Notes: generated from the sequence alone by a model not told the origin. Counted from the first letter of the stretch, positions 16,472 through 26,085 are shown. The stretch: 64,000 nt of DNA from Candidatus Melainabacteria bacterium (GCA_003258795.1 QHMH01000010.1:44558-108557); one strand, 5' to 3'. A program made the numbers and translations.

Positions 16472-17154
16472 CTTACAGGTACATCGATTGGATAGCTCAA
16501 TAGAACGTCCAAAATTGTTCCTTTTGGCAAGATAACGTCTGGTCCTTTTCTGAACATATCAGCAATACTGTCATAAATAAGATATGCACCACCACCAATT
16601 GTTCCTCCAATTGCACAAATAGGTGCGGTTAAAATTACAACCCCAGGAACTGACTCTCCCAATTCTAATCCGTATTTTGTTGCAGTTGTTGTTATTTCAG
16701 CAGTTTTTTTCCAATTTTTTTTCAAAGCTTCGCCATAACCTTTAGATGTTGACAATCCCCCGTCAAATGTTAAATCTGCTCTATTGTGAATAGCTAAAGC
16801 GAGAGGCATTTGTCTGCCAGTTGGAGTTACTATATGGTCGAAATCGAGGTATAGAACGGCACCTCTTGAAAATCTTTTAGATGGAATTACTTCTCTTACA
16901 GTCCCTCTAACAATTGAGCCTGTTGGTAATATAACATTTGTTTCTGATTTTTGATCGCCAATCAAGATTGCAGAAAATGCATTTCCTTCCTTGTCAATAG
17001 TTGTGTTTATATTGTTTAACAACTCAAGTTTTAATTTTGTTCCAGCAGGAATTCTTCTTGTTTTAGCGTTTGTTTTGAATGGAGCTGCATCTACGCTTGT
17101 GGCGATAAAACCAACCAAAAGTAATAGTATTAAAAACTTAAATCTTAATTTCAT
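16468..17154 (-). CDS. Exported protein, TrbI/VirB10-like beta-barrel fold suspected
   Basis: 228 residues with signal peptide (residues 1-23, LILLLLVGFIATSVDA). The mature part starts with RIPAGTKLKLELLNNINT and includes VILPTGSIVRGTVREV and VILPKGTILDVLLSYP. These 'PxGT' strands are reminiscent of TrbI/VirB10-type or beta-sandwich envelope proteins. No conjugation genes are nearby, so a general envelope role is more likely. Single gene, convergent with the pilins. Confidence 0.6.
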   Translation of the reverse strand: MKLRFKFLILLLLVGFIATSVDAAPFKTNAKTRRIPAGTKLKLELLNNINTTIDKEGNAFSAILIGDQKSETNVILPTGSIVRGTVREVIPSKRFSRGAVLYLDFDHIVTPTGRQMPLALAIHNRADLTFDGGLSTSKGYGEALKKNWKKTAEITTTATKYGLELGESVPGVVILTAPICAIGGTIGGGAYLIYDSIADMFRKGPDVILPKGTILDVLLSYPIDVPVS

Positions 17155-17241
17155 ATCAAATCCTTTTTTTTTATTTATTTACAAACCTATTCTATGCAAA
17201 AAAATAAAAAAGTCCAATTTGTAAAAAAAATTAAGAGTAAA

Positions 17242-18222
17242 TTAGAAATTTTTTATGATTTTCGATAATGCTTTTTCATCAAAAGAAATAGGTGCATTTT
17301 TCTTAACTTCATCGGCAATTTCCCAAGTTCTTTCAATTGGTAAGTTTTGTTTAAAAAGTTCTGTGATGTATGTTGGATGTACATTTTTTAATCCACCGAT
17401 AAGTGATTTTACGTGATAACCCCATGGATTTTGATTGAATAAATCTAAGTAGTATTTTTTGATTACATCAATATATGGAACTGGGTTGTAATTTAGTCCC
17501 TTTTTATTTAAATATCCAGTCAAAATTTCGGCAGGAAGATTTCCTGCATCTCTACCCATACCATAGATAGAAACATCAACGGAGTAGAAGTTTAATTTTA
17601 TTGCTCTTAATGTATTAGCAAAAGCAAGCTGTAAATTGTTGTGAGAATGTAGTCCTATATTTTCAAAACCATAAGATTTTAGTATGTTGTAATATTTTTC
17701 AATATCATCTGGTTCAAATGTTCCAAAACTATCTGCAAAATATATCGCACCCAAAATTGAGGCATTTTCCCAATCTCTTATTTTTTCGAAGTCTTCATTC
17801 TTATATTCAGAAATAGCCATAAGATTTAAGTATACTTCATAGCCTTTTTTGTGCAATTTTTCACAAAGTTCAAATGCTTTGTCTAAATTATGTGAGTAGG
17901 AAGATACTCTAACCAATGAAATTATTGTTAAATCCCTATCGCAAATTCTAAAATCTTCGGCCGTAGACTTTCCTGCTTCTGCCATTACAGAGATTTTACA
18001 TTCTGGTCTAACATCAATCAAATTCATCAATAAGTCATCATTGCATTTTGCAAATTCTCCCCAATTTCTGTCAGGGTTTTGAAATCTATATCCAATTTCA
18101 AAAAAATCGACACCAGCTTTTGCTGCCGCTTGGTAAGAATCTTTTACACATTCTAAAGAAAAATTCCATCCTGTGGCGTGTCCGCCATCTCTCAAAGTGC
18201 AATCAATAATTTTCGTATTCAT
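17242..18222 (-). CDS. DRE-TIM metallolyase (HMGL/oxovalerate aldolase-like) of the sugar cluster
   Basis: 326 residues. N-terminal DCTLRDGGHATGWNF is the DRE-TIM metal and substrate motif, and LHSHNNLQLAFAN provides the HxH metal ligands near residue 195. The C-terminal part looks like the small domain of 4-hydroxy-2-oxovalerate aldolase-type enzymes, but no acetaldehyde dehydrogenase partner is present. Overlaps the LdpA-like gene by 4 bp, the end of the rfbF-G-H operon. Similar aldolases occur in O-antigen clusters; probable role is a C-C bond step in sugar or precursor synthesis (inference). Confidence 0.75.
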   Translation of the reverse strand: MNTKIIDCTLRDGGHATGWNFSLECVKDSYQAAAKAGVDFFEIGYRFQNPDRNWGEFAKCNDDLLMNLIDVRPECKISVMAEAGKSTAEDFRICDRDLTIISLVRVSSYSHNLDKAFELCEKLHKKGYEVYLNLMAISEYKNEDFEKIRDWENASILGAIYFADSFGTFEPDDIEKYYNILKSYGFENIGLHSHNNLQLAFANTLRAIKLNFYSVDVSIYGMGRDAGNLPAEILTGYLNKKGLNYNPVPYIDVIKKYYLDLFNQNPWGYHVKSLIGGLKNVHPTYITELFKQNLPIERTWEIADEVKKNAPISFDEKALSKIIKNF

Positions 18223-19169
18223 AAATTCTCCAAAGAAACATTGACCAAATTTTTAGCGATTTTTAAAGCATTGTCGAAAACAACCTTGTTTTCAAAAAAA
18301 TCATTTCTAATAATATATTCTTTTACTATTTTCCTCGCAAAAGACCCAATTGCAACCCCATCAGCTTTAATGTTACATAACTTTGCCAACTTTGTAGTTT
18401 TGGAATTTGTTCCACCAGAGAGCAGAATATAAGCAGGAAGTTTTTCGTTTTGAAATATTTCTGCCATAGCGACAGTTTGCAGAGTTGTTTTGTAATCGTC
18501 ATCACATCCGCTCATTGGGCAACCATCAGCTTGAATAATTGTCGTATATGGTTTTCTTACCTTTAGCATCCTTTTTACTCTCTCTAAAACCTTTTCACCT
18601 CCAAGCTTTGAACGATCAATACAAATGCTTAAAAGTCCATTAAACATATTGTTTATATCTGTCCATTTTTCATCAACTTCTTTTTCATCCTCTCCCAAGG
18701 CATGAAGTTCAATGCAATCAATCCCTTTTTCTATAATTGGAGGTAAAACTTCTTTTAAGTTCTTATATTCGCTAATCATTGTTATTGCATTATTTGGACA
18801 ATTTTTTTTGCAAATTCCACAGCCAATACATCTTATTTTATTTATTATTTTTTCTTGTGATATTGCATTTTGAAGACATTTTTTTTCACATATTCCACAA
18901 TTTATACACTTTTCTTTCGAGATTGTGGCTTTACTTACGTGCGGATCACCTTTTATTCCGACAGAACAGCATAGAAACCGTTCATTTTCTATCCCAGCCC
19001 TTTTTAAACCTCTTTTTGCTGCATCAACAATTTCAGGTTTTGCACATAAATCAAAGAAGTTGCAACCTGCAAGCGAATATAGGGTTACGAGCTTTTCAAC
19101 TTCAACCTCATCTTCATTTCCCGCTCCGCAAACAAGTTTAAAACAACGTCTTTCTTTTAAAGGGCGCAT
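18219..19169 (-). CDS. LdpA-like iron-sulphur protein
   Basis: 316 residues. The N-terminal CFKLVCGAGNEDEVEVEKL and LAGCNFFDLCAKPEIVDAA closely resemble cyanobacterial LdpA, a redox-sensing clock-input protein. Two ferredoxin motifs follow (CINCGICEKKC and CIGCGICKKNC, residues ~87-126), each with four Cys for a [4Fe-4S] cluster. The C-terminal part keeps QADGCPMSGC and LSGGTNSKT elements. It overlaps rfbH by 13 bp and the aldolase by 4 bp, so it is made with the CDP-sugar enzymes. It may supply electrons to RfbH, since no separate reductase gene is seen (inference). Confidence 0.75.
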   Translation of the reverse strand: MRPLKERRCFKLVCGAGNEDEVEVEKLVTLYSLAGCNFFDLCAKPEIVDAAKRGLKRAGIENERFLCCSVGIKGDPHVSKATISKEKCINCGICEKKCLQNAISQEKIINKIRCIGCGICKKNCPNNAITMISEYKNLKEVLPPIIEKGIDCIELHALGEDEKEVDEKWTDINNMFNGLLSICIDRSKLGGEKVLERVKRMLKVRKPYTTIIQADGCPMSGCDDDYKTTLQTVAMAEIFQNEKLPAYILLSGGTNSKTTKLAKLCNIKADGVAIGSFARKIVKEYIIRNDFFENKVVFDNALKIAKNLVNVSLENL

Positions 19170-20518
19170 TTTACAGTTATTCCTTCACGAATAGTTTTTG
19201 CTATACGTGTGATTTCTTCTTCTCCTAAAGCAGGGAATGTTCCAACCCAGAAAGTATTATTCATAATAAAATCTGTATTTGGAAGGAGTTTATAAACGTC
19301 CTCAGTCAAGTCTTTAGAATTCATAAGATTTGAGTTCCCTATTCTGAAATTGATATCATTTTCTGTAAACATAGGTTGTCTTAAGATGTTACCTGCAAAG
19401 AGTTGTCTTGTACCAATTCCGTGGCTTTCTAAATATTCAACCAACTGCTGTTTTGTAAGTGGAGAATTTTCTTTGACAGAAATCAAATATCCAAACCAAG
19501 AAGGTTTCACACCTTCCTTTACGACAGGCAAAATCAAATAATCTTGTAGGTCAGATAAGAGTTTTGTCAATAAATGGGCATTTCTTTCTCTAATTTGCAA
19601 GAAGCCATCTAACTTGTCAATTTGAGAACATCCCAAAGCAGCTTGCCAATCTGTAATTTTTAAATTGTACCCTACGTGAGAGTATGTATATTTATGGTCG
19701 TATCCAAAAGGTAGGTTACCAAGTTGTTGAGTAAATCTTTTACCACAAACTCCGTCTTTTCCTGGTGGGCAACAACAATCTCTGCCCCAATCTCTAAAGG
19801 ACATAATTATTTTATAAAGTTGAGAATCGTTAGTGATAACAGCTCCACCTTCACCCATAGTTAAATGGTGTGCTGGGTAGAAAGAAAATGTTCCGATATG
19901 TCCAATAGTACCAATTTTTTTACCTTTATATTCGCCGCCCAAGGCATCACAACTATCTTCAATTACCCACAAATTGTATTTATTTGCCAATTGCATAATT
20001 TTGTCTAAATCATAACTGTTTCCTAACGTATGAGCCAAGAAAATAGCTTTAGTTTTGTCTGTGATAGCTTCTTCAATTTTTTCTGCATCAATATTGTATG
20101 TTCCAATTTCACAATCAACAAAAACAGGAATCATACCATTTTGGATTATTGGGTTAATGGTTGTAGGGAAACCTGCAGCCACTGTAATTACTTCATCACC
20201 TTTTTTCAAAGCTCTATCGCCCAATTTGTGAGAAGTGAGAGCTGAAAACGCAAGTAAGTTAGCACTTGAACCAGAATTTGTGGAGAGTGCATATTTTACT
20301 CCCATATATTTTGCAAATTTTTGTTCAAATTCTTTGTTAAATCTTCCGGCAGTAAGCCACATATCAAGGGAAGCATCAATCATATTCATCAATTCTTCTT
20401 CACCCAAAAGTTTTCCACTCGGTGGAATGTAATCAAAAACTCTTTTTTTGCCGAAAACTTCTTTATAATATTCTTTTGCAGCTTCTTTTACTTTGTTTCT
20501 TAACTCTATTTCGCCCAT
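19157..20518 (-). CDS. rfbH: CDP-4-keto-6-deoxyglucose 3-dehydrase (E1)
   Basis: 453 residues, typical for RfbH/DdhC. Belongs to the DegT/DnrJ/EryC1 aminotransferase-fold family, but the PLP-binding Lys is replaced by His in SFYPAHHLTMGEGG, the hallmark of this dehydrase. DWGRDCCCPPGKDGVCGKRF supplies Cys residues of the [2Fe-2S] cluster. It removes the C3 hydroxyl of CDP-4-keto-6-deoxyglucose using PMP and electrons from a reductase, giving 3,6-dideoxy sugars for surface polysaccharide. Overlaps both neighbours (13 bp each side). Confidence 0.93.
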   Translation of the reverse strand: MGEIELRNKVKEAAKEYYKEVFGKKRVFDYIPPSGKLLGEEELMNMIDASLDMWLTAGRFNKEFEQKFAKYMGVKYALSTNSGSSANLLAFSALTSHKLGDRALKKGDEVITVAAGFPTTINPIIQNGMIPVFVDCEIGTYNIDAEKIEEAITDKTKAIFLAHTLGNSYDLDKIMQLANKYNLWVIEDSCDALGGEYKGKKIGTIGHIGTFSFYPAHHLTMGEGGAVITNDSQLYKIIMSFRDWGRDCCCPPGKDGVCGKRFTQQLGNLPFGYDHKYTYSHVGYNLKITDWQAALGCSQIDKLDGFLQIRERNAHLLTKLLSDLQDYLILPVVKEGVKPSWFGYLISVKENSPLTKQQLVEYLESHGIGTRQLFAGNILRQPMFTENDINFRIGNSNLMNSKDLTEDVYKLLPNTDFIMNNTFWVGTFPALGEEEITRIAKTIREGITVKCAL

Positions 20519-21573
20519 TTTATATTATCCTCATAATCTTTAATTTGTTCCATTGTAAAATTGAACATATCGACATCATCTGCATAAAAATGTTTATACC
20601 ATTCTACGGTTTTTTGAATGGCGTTATCTGCATTATATGTTGGTGTCCAGCCCAAAACTTGTTTTGCTTTGTCAATATTTAACATTAACAAATTTGCTTC
20701 GTGCAAGTCATCTTTTTTGCAAACAACAACTTCACCTTTTCCATAATATTCGCAAACTTTCTTGCTTACATCTGCAACTTTCAAAACACTATCTTCGTTT
20801 GGACCAAAGTTAAAACCTTCCGCATATTTTTTGCCCTCTTCAAGCAACTTTTGACCCAAAAGCAGATATCCAGAAAGAGGTTCCAAAACGTGTTGCCATG
20901 GTCTAACGGCAATAGGATTTCTTATTTCAATTGGTTTGTTGTCATTTATGTATCTAATACAATCAGGAATTAGTCTATCTTCAGCCCAATCTCCACCGCC
21001 GATAACATTTCCTGCTCTTGCTGTTGCCATTGCATAAGTGTTCTCTTCTTGCAAGAATGAACGTCTAAAAGATGATGACATTATTTCAACGCAACCTTTT
21101 GAGGAAGAATACATATCGTATCCCCCCATAGGGTCGTCTTCTTTATAACCCCTTTCAACCTCTTTGTTTTCATAACATTTGTCTGTTGTTATATTAACTA
21201 AAGCTTTACAGTCGCATTTTCGTGCCGCCTGTAAGACATTCAATGTTCCGATTACATTTGTTTCATAGGTTAGTTTTGGTTCTCTATAAGAAAGTCTTAC
21301 AAGTGGTTGTGCTGCAAGGTGAAAAACGATATCTGGGTTGAATTCAGACATTGTTTCTTCAAGACATGCTGAATTTAAGATGTTTTCAAAGCTGTTCCTA
21401 CAACGTCCATAAATACGTAATTCTTCGAACATAGATGGAATTGTATTTGGTTCAAGAGAGTATCCTAAAACCTCAGCCCCTAAAGATTTCAACCATAGAG
21501 TGAGCCAGCTTCCTTTGAAACCTGTATGTCCTGTGATGAAAACTTTTTTACCTTTGTAGATATTATTAAACAT
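20506..21573 (-). CDS. rfbG: CDP-glucose 4,6-dehydratase
   Basis: 355 residues from the ATG at 21573, which lies within the end of rfbF (translational coupling). SDR family: Rossmann motif TGHTGFKGSWLTLWL at the N-terminus, active-site YSSSKGCVE (YxxxK) and NITTDKCYE. Converts CDP-glucose to CDP-4-keto-6-deoxyglucose, the substrate of RfbH. Length and motifs agree with RfbG/DdhB. Confidence 0.93.
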   Translation of the reverse strand: MFNNIYKGKKVFITGHTGFKGSWLTLWLKSLGAEVLGYSLEPNTIPSMFEELRIYGRCRNSFENILNSACLEETMSEFNPDIVFHLAAQPLVRLSYREPKLTYETNVIGTLNVLQAARKCDCKALVNITTDKCYENKEVERGYKEDDPMGGYDMYSSSKGCVEIMSSSFRRSFLQEENTYAMATARAGNVIGGGDWAEDRLIPDCIRYINDNKPIEIRNPIAVRPWQHVLEPLSGYLLLGQKLLEEGKKYAEGFNFGPNEDSVLKVADVSKKVCEYYGKGEVVVCKKDDLHEANLLMLNIDKAKQVLGWTPTYNADNAIQKTVEWYKHFYADDVDMFNFTMEQIKDYEDNIKWAK

Positions 21574-22366
21574 TAACAACCTCTTTTTTTCCTTGCCATA
21601 CAGCCCATGGTGCCCTATTTTCAGTCCACATTTGAGTTAATTGGTTTTTATCATTTAATGTATCCATTGGTCGCCAAAAACCTTTGTGTTTGTATGCATT
21701 AAGTTGACCGTCTTTAGCAAGGTTTTCAAGAGGAGTTCTTTCAAAAACAGTACTATCACCTTCTGTTATGTAATCAAACACTTGTGGTTCACATACCATA
21801 AATCCACCGTTAATCCAGTTTCCGTCACCGTCAGGTTTTTCCTTAAATGAATTTATAGAATTTTGTGAGTCTATATCCAAAGCTCCGAATTTTCCTGAAG
21901 GTTTTACTGAAGTTAAAGTGCAATATTTTCCACTCTTTTGGTGAACTTTAATAAGCTCATCAATGTTTATATCAGCAACCCCATCGCCATAAGTTAGCAT
22001 AAATGGTTCATTACCGACATATTCTTGAGCTTTTTTTATTCTTCCACCTGTCATTGTGTTTTGACCTGTGTACAACATTGTAACTTTCCAAGGTTCTGTT
22101 TTAATTTTGTGGATTTCAACAGAATTATTTGCCATATCTACTGTGATATCAGAATACTGTTGATAATAATGCACAAAATAATCTTTTATTATGTGAGATT
22201 TGTATCCGGTAAGAATAATAAAATCATTAAACCCATAATGAGAGTAAATTTTCATTATGTGCCACAATATTGGCTTTCCGCCTATTTCTACCATAGGTTT
22301 TGGTATAAGTCTTGTTTCTTCAGATAATCTCGTTCCAAAACCGCCTGCTAAAATCAATACTTTCAT
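21566..22366 (-). CDS. rfbF: Glucose-1-phosphate cytidylyltransferase
   Basis: 266 residues, the family's usual length. Nucleotidyltransferase signature GGFGTRLSEETRLIPKPMVEIGGKP at the N-terminus and metal-binding YGDGVADINID. Makes CDP-glucose from CTP and glucose-1-phosphate, the first step of the CDP-sugar pathway. First gene of the five-gene leftward operon (rfbF, rfbG, rfbH, ldpA-like, aldolase); AAGGAG site upstream. Confidence 0.94.
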   Translation of the reverse strand: MKVLILAGGFGTRLSEETRLIPKPMVEIGGKPILWHIMKIYSHYGFNDFIILTGYKSHIIKDYFVHYYQQYSDITVDMANNSVEIHKIKTEPWKVTMLYTGQNTMTGGRIKKAQEYVGNEPFMLTYGDGVADINIDELIKVHQKSGKYCTLTSVKPSGKFGALDIDSQNSINSFKEKPDGDGNWINGGFMVCEPQVFDYITEGDSTVFERTPLENLAKDGQLNAYKHKGFWRPMDTLNDKNQLTQMWTENRAPWAVWQGKKEVVNV

Positions 22367-22431
22367 TAAGTTAAAACTCCTTATTTATTTTCCAATAGTA
22401 TCATAATAAAGAATATTTAACAACGACAAAT

Positions 22432-22701
22432 TTACACGGTTTGTTTTGATTTAGTTTTGTATTCAGCAAGACATTTTGCCAATTGATCAGGGCAGCTTGT
22501 ATCTTTCATTCCACAAGGAATACCTGATAAAGTATTTATTACTTCATCAACGGAACGTCCTTTAACTAAAGCTCTTATACCAGCTAAATTTCCAGAACAT
22601 CCACCTCTAAAATTTACATCTTTTATAATGCCGTTTTCAATTTCAACTTGCATTAACTTGCAACATGTTCCGCTTGTTTCATAAGTTATTGTATCTGACA
22701 T
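22432..22701 (-). CDS. TSCPD domain protein
   Basis: 89 residues matching the small TSCPD family in full: CCKLMQVEIENGIIKDVNFRGGCSGNLAGI, IPCGMKDTSCPDQLAKCL. Conserved cysteines suggest metal or Fe-S binding; related domains sit at the C-terminus of some ribonucleotide reductases. Specific role unknown. GAGGAG site; not overlapping its neighbours. Confidence 0.85.
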   Translation of the reverse strand: MSDTITYETSGTCCKLMQVEIENGIIKDVNFRGGCSGNLAGIRALVKGRSVDEVINTLSGIPCGMKDTSCPDQLAKCLAEYKTKSKQTV

Positions 22702-22744
22702 AATTCAACTCCTCTTTTTTCTGCAATATATTAGCATATAAAAA

Positions 22745-23494
22745 TTATTGCATCAAACTTTCTTTGAGTTGAGTTTGTATATCTTTAAGTGCCATGTAAT
22801 TTTCTTGGATTTCTCTATTTTGTTTTGTAAGTTTTAATGTTCCACCCATAAGCATTAGAAGAACAGAATTGGCAAGAAGAATTCTTCCTGTTTGAGCAAG
22901 TGCAGGGAATTTTTTATTGACAGAATTTGAGAAACTTCCACAAGCATTAGTTATTTTGGTTGCAATTTTGCTTGAATCAAGTTTTGCTGAAAGTTTTGAA
23001 ATTTTATCTTGTACTGGTTTTGATACTTTTTCCAATTTCTTCCCTAAATTTGCTTTTTTAGATGCTCCTTTGCAAGCTTTATAACCAAGAGCTAAAACTG
23101 CAACATCAGCACAAAGTGAAATTATAGGGTGATTTTGTTCGAAATTTTGTACCTTATCTGATTTTTCACAAAGTTTGTATTTTAAGCCAACTAAAGCGCC
23201 TGCTGCCAGAAACCCGACACCCCAGGATTTTAAAGAGTTCATGCCTGCACCTATTTTTGCACTTAATGGTGCTTTAATAACACTTTCCACTCCATTTTTA
23301 TTTACTTTGACATGGCTTTTTAATATTCCGTTTGAAACAGCGTCAACTACTGCACAAGATACTGCAAAAGATGCAAAACTTCCTTTCTTTTTAACTTGTC
23401 TTTCTGCCAAATTATATAAATCTTCATCGCTTGCTTGAACAAAAGTATTTGGGGTAAGAACTGTTTGTCTTGTCATGTTGCTTTGAATATTCAT
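22745..23494 (-). CDS. Hypothetical membrane-associated protein
   Basis: 249 residues from the ATG at 23494, chosen because AAAGGAG lies just upstream; the longer frame to 23593 has no ribosome site. N-terminus NIQSNMTRQTVLTPNTFVQ is polar, followed by a SFASFAVSCAVVDAV helix, a glycine-rich hydrophobic segment (residues ~90-120) and lysine-rich helices, ending with a hydrophobic segment LLANSVLLMLMGG. No family recognised. The style (short Gln/Asn N-terminus, alanine-rich helices) resembles the hypothetical at 44088-44477. Confidence 0.65.
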   Translation of the reverse strand: MNIQSNMTRQTVLTPNTFVQASDEDLYNLAERQVKKKGSFASFAVSCAVVDAVSNGILKSHVKVNKNGVESVIKAPLSAKIGAGMNSLKSWGVGFLAAGALVGLKYKLCEKSDKVQNFEQNHPIISLCADVAVLALGYKACKGASKKANLGKKLEKVSKPVQDKISKLSAKLDSSKIATKITNACGSFSNSVNKKFPALAQTGRILLANSVLLMLMGGTLKLTKQNREIQENYMALKDIQTQLKESLMQ

Positions 23495-23618
23495 GAAGTT
23501 TTTCTCCTTTGCAAGTATATTAAGTAAGAACATAAAAAAAATTGCGTGTTTCTTAGAATTTGTAAGAAAATTTTCATAAATGTTTACAATCATTTTTATT
23601 TAATTTAAAATTTTGTAG

Positions 23619-24896
23619 ATGAAAACTTTTTTTGTAAAAAACATGGGGTGCAAATCAAACCAGCTTGAAGGGGCGATTATACGAGAAAGCCTTATCAATA
23701 ATGGATATGAAGAGGCAGAAAATGAAAATTCTGCTGACTTTTTCATACTAAATTCTTGCACTGTTACACATAAAAGTGACAAAGAAGTTTTGTATATTCT
23801 AAAACACATTAAGAATAAAAATCCCCAAGTGCAAAATGTTTTGACCGGATGTTTTGCCCAAATAGAAAAAGATAATTTGATGAAAAACCCATATGTTGAT
23901 ATTTTAATTGGCAATGACGAAAAACTTGAAATGGCTAAATATCTTGAATATCCAGAGATATCAGACATTATGGAGAAAAAAGTTTTTCATAAAGTTCTTT
24001 TAAATGATACTAAAAAAACAAGAGCGAGTTTGAAAATTCAAGACGGGTGTGACAACAGATGTTCATACTGCATAATTCCTTTTGCAAGAGGACGAAATAG
24101 AAGTGCTGATGTTGATTTTATCCTAAATCAGATAAAACTTTTTGAAAGCTCACAATTCAAAGAAATTGTTTTGACAGGAATTCACATAGGTCAGTGGGGC
24201 ATGGATTTTGAGGACAAAAAAAATCTTTTATATTTACTAAAAGAAATTGAAGAAAAAACTAATATTCAAAGATATAGGCTGGGCTCTCTAAACCCTTTAG
24301 AAATTGATGATGAAATGTTATCGTTCTTAAAAAGTTCTGAAAAATTTTGCCCGCATTTTCATCTTTCTTTGCAATCATTATGCAATAAAACACTTAAAAA
24401 TATGAATAGACACTATTGTGAAAATCAAATACTTGATTTAATAGAAAAAATTTCAAATAGTTTTAAACTGCCATTTATTGGCTCTGATGTCATTGCAGGA
24501 TTTGTTGGTGAAAATGATGAAGATTTTAATGTAACTGTTAATAATCTAAAAAAATCAAAACTAACACAAATACATACATTCCCTTACTCAATCAGAAAAG
24601 GAACAATTGCAGAAAAAATGCAGGGTCATCTAACTGATGAAGTAAAAAGACAAAGAGCAGAAATTATTAAAAAAATCTCTGCTGAAAAATTAAGTGATTT
24701 TTATAACAAAAATAAAAATACAGAACATGAGATTTTAATTGAAAAATTACCAGATAAAAAAACAAAATTTTTAAAGGCAATGACAAGGAATTATATTGAA
24801 GCAATTTTGCCTTTACAGGATGATGCACTAAAAAATACCCTGCGCAATGCCAGATTATACGAAAAAGACAATCGAATGTATGCTGAAATTATATAG
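23619..24896 (+). CDS. mtaB: tRNA t6A37 methylthiotransferase
   Basis: 425 residues, MiaB/RimO-type radical SAM enzyme of the MtaB group. N-terminal UPF0004 domain with MGCKSNQLEG and TGCFAQ cysteines, then the radical-SAM CxxxCxxC in DGCDNRCSYCIIPFARG (residues ~145-160) and a C-terminal TRAM-like tail. Converts t6A to ms2t6A at position 37 of tRNAs decoding ANN codons. Convergent with the mgtC-like gene, overlapping by 8 bp. Confidence 0.92.
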   Translation: MKTFFVKNMGCKSNQLEGAIIRESLINNGYEEAENENSADFFILNSCTVTHKSDKEVLYILKHIKNKNPQVQNVLTGCFAQIEKDNLMKNPYVDILIGNDEKLEMAKYLEYPEISDIMEKKVFHKVLLNDTKKTRASLKIQDGCDNRCSYCIIPFARGRNRSADVDFILNQIKLFESSQFKEIVLTGIHIGQWGMDFEDKKNLLYLLKEIEEKTNIQRYRLGSLNPLEIDDEMLSFLKSSEKFCPHFHLSLQSLCNKTLKNMNRHYCENQILDLIEKISNSFKLPFIGSDVIAGFVGENDEDFNVTVNNLKKSKLTQIHTFPYSIRKGTIAEKMQGHLTDEVKRQRAEIIKKISAEKLSDFYNKNKNTEHEILIEKLPDKKTKFLKAMTRNYIEAILPLQDDALKNTLRNARLYEKDNRMYAEII

Positions 24897-25578
24897 TTTC
24901 GTATTGAATACTCAATGCCCCGACATCTTCCAAAATTGAGAAGGATTTTTCGATTTCAGTTATATCAAGGTTTGATTTGAAAACAACAGAAAAATTTATT
25001 GAATCTGAATCGTCTTTGTTTTGTTTTTTTGTGAATTTTTTTATATTGACAGTGTGTTCAATAATAAAATCATTGATTTTTTTATAATTTTCTTTTTTGC
25101 AAACTATTTCAACCTTATAATTTTGATAATACTTGTTATGCCCAAAAAGATTTGGTTCAAAGGATCTTATAATCACGAGAACGAGAATACTAACAAGTGT
25201 TGTAACGAACGCCAAACCTATCATTCCAACTCCACAGGCCATACCTATAGCGGCACAAACCCATAATGTTGCAGCCGTTGTAAGTCCGTAAACAGATGAG
25301 CCATGTTTTAAGATTGTACCCCCGCCGATAAAACCAATACCTGTTAATATTTGAGCTGCAATTCTTGCAGGATCTCCAAATGCAGCAGGATGTAAATTGT
25401 CAGCCGCAAGAGGAAATGCATGAACAGAAAGTATTGTAAATATACAAGACCCCAAACATACGAGAATGTTAGTCCTAAATCCTGCAAATTTGTTTGTTAA
25501 TTCTCTTTCTAAACCAATTATTGCACCAAAAAATGTTGCTGCAAGAATATTTATCAATACATTCAAACTTATAAACAT
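24889..25578 (-). CDS. MgtC/SapB family membrane protein
   Basis: 229 residues. The N-terminal ~130 residues hold four or five membrane helices with the family signature GAIIGLERELTNKFAGFRTN and a GIGFIGGGTILKHG segment. The C-terminal cytoplasmic part looks like a small ACT-like domain. MgtC proteins affect membrane potential, Mg2+ adaptation and ATP synthase activity in some pathogens; role here unproven. Confidence 0.9.
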   Translation of the reverse strand: MFISLNVLINILAATFFGAIIGLERELTNKFAGFRTNILVCLGSCIFTILSVHAFPLAADNLHPAAFGDPARIAAQILTGIGFIGGGTILKHGSSVYGLTTAATLWVCAAIGMACGVGMIGLAFVTTLVSILVLVIIRSFEPNLFGHNKYYQNYKVEIVCKKENYKKINDFIIEHTVNIKKFTKKQNKDDSDSINFSVVFKSNLDITEIEKSFSILEDVGALSIQYETI

Positions 25579-25673
25579 TAAAACCTCTCTTTATTTTTGT
25601 TGATTTTAACATTTTTTTTTATAAAAGACAATATTAAAAACTAAAAATGCTGATTTGAATTGATTTTATAATT

Positions 25674-25946
25674 TTATTTTCTAAAACGTGAATAAAATTT
25701 GACTTTAGTTTTAGAAACAAGTTTATTTTTATATGCAAAAACCATAAGTTGGATTTTGTTTATAGAAAAATGTTTCATTATTTTCATTAAAGGTCTTTTA
25801 AAAGTTCTTCTATTTCCGTCATAAAAAATATCCCCAATATCATTCAAAGATAAGCCTGTATATAAATAATGTAAATCTATATTCTCGTCTAAATTTATTA
25901 ACTCATCTTTCAACAAAGCTTCGTCTTCTACAATTGACTGTGTCAT
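25674..25946 (-). CDS. Small hypothetical protein
   Basis: 90 residues, AAGGAG site nine bases upstream. Acidic N-terminal half (EDEALLKDELINLDEN) and basic C-terminal half (KTKVKFYSRFRK), no membrane segment. A segment LYTGLSLNDIGDIF could be part of a helix-turn-helix-like structure, but I recognise no family. Standing alone upstream of tRNA-Ile. Confidence 0.55.
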   Translation of the reverse strand: MTQSIVEDEALLKDELINLDENIDLHYLYTGLSLNDIGDIFYDGNRRTFKRPLMKIMKHFSINKIQLMVFAYKNKLVSKTKVKFYSRFRK

Positions 25947-26054
25947 AAATACTGCTCCTTAATTCAATATTTGCAAAAAACATGATAAGTTATAAACCTA
26001 ACAAAACTATTGTCCTAAGGTACAATGTTTTTTAAAAAAATAGAGAAAAAAGTC

Positions 26055-26079
26055 AAAAAAAAAGACCTTAATGGTCTTT
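26055..26079 (-). terminator. Intrinsic terminator of tRNA-Ile
   Basis: On the minus strand AAAGACC, a 5-nt loop, GGTCTTT, then a run of T, starting 7 bp past the tRNA CCA end. Confidence 0.85.
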
Positions 26080-26085
26080 TTTTAA

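Noticed and set aside
17242..18222. 4-hydroxy-2-oxovalerate aldolase of aromatic degradation
   Set aside because: No partner acetaldehyde dehydrogenase or meta-cleavage genes; the operon is for nucleotide sugars.
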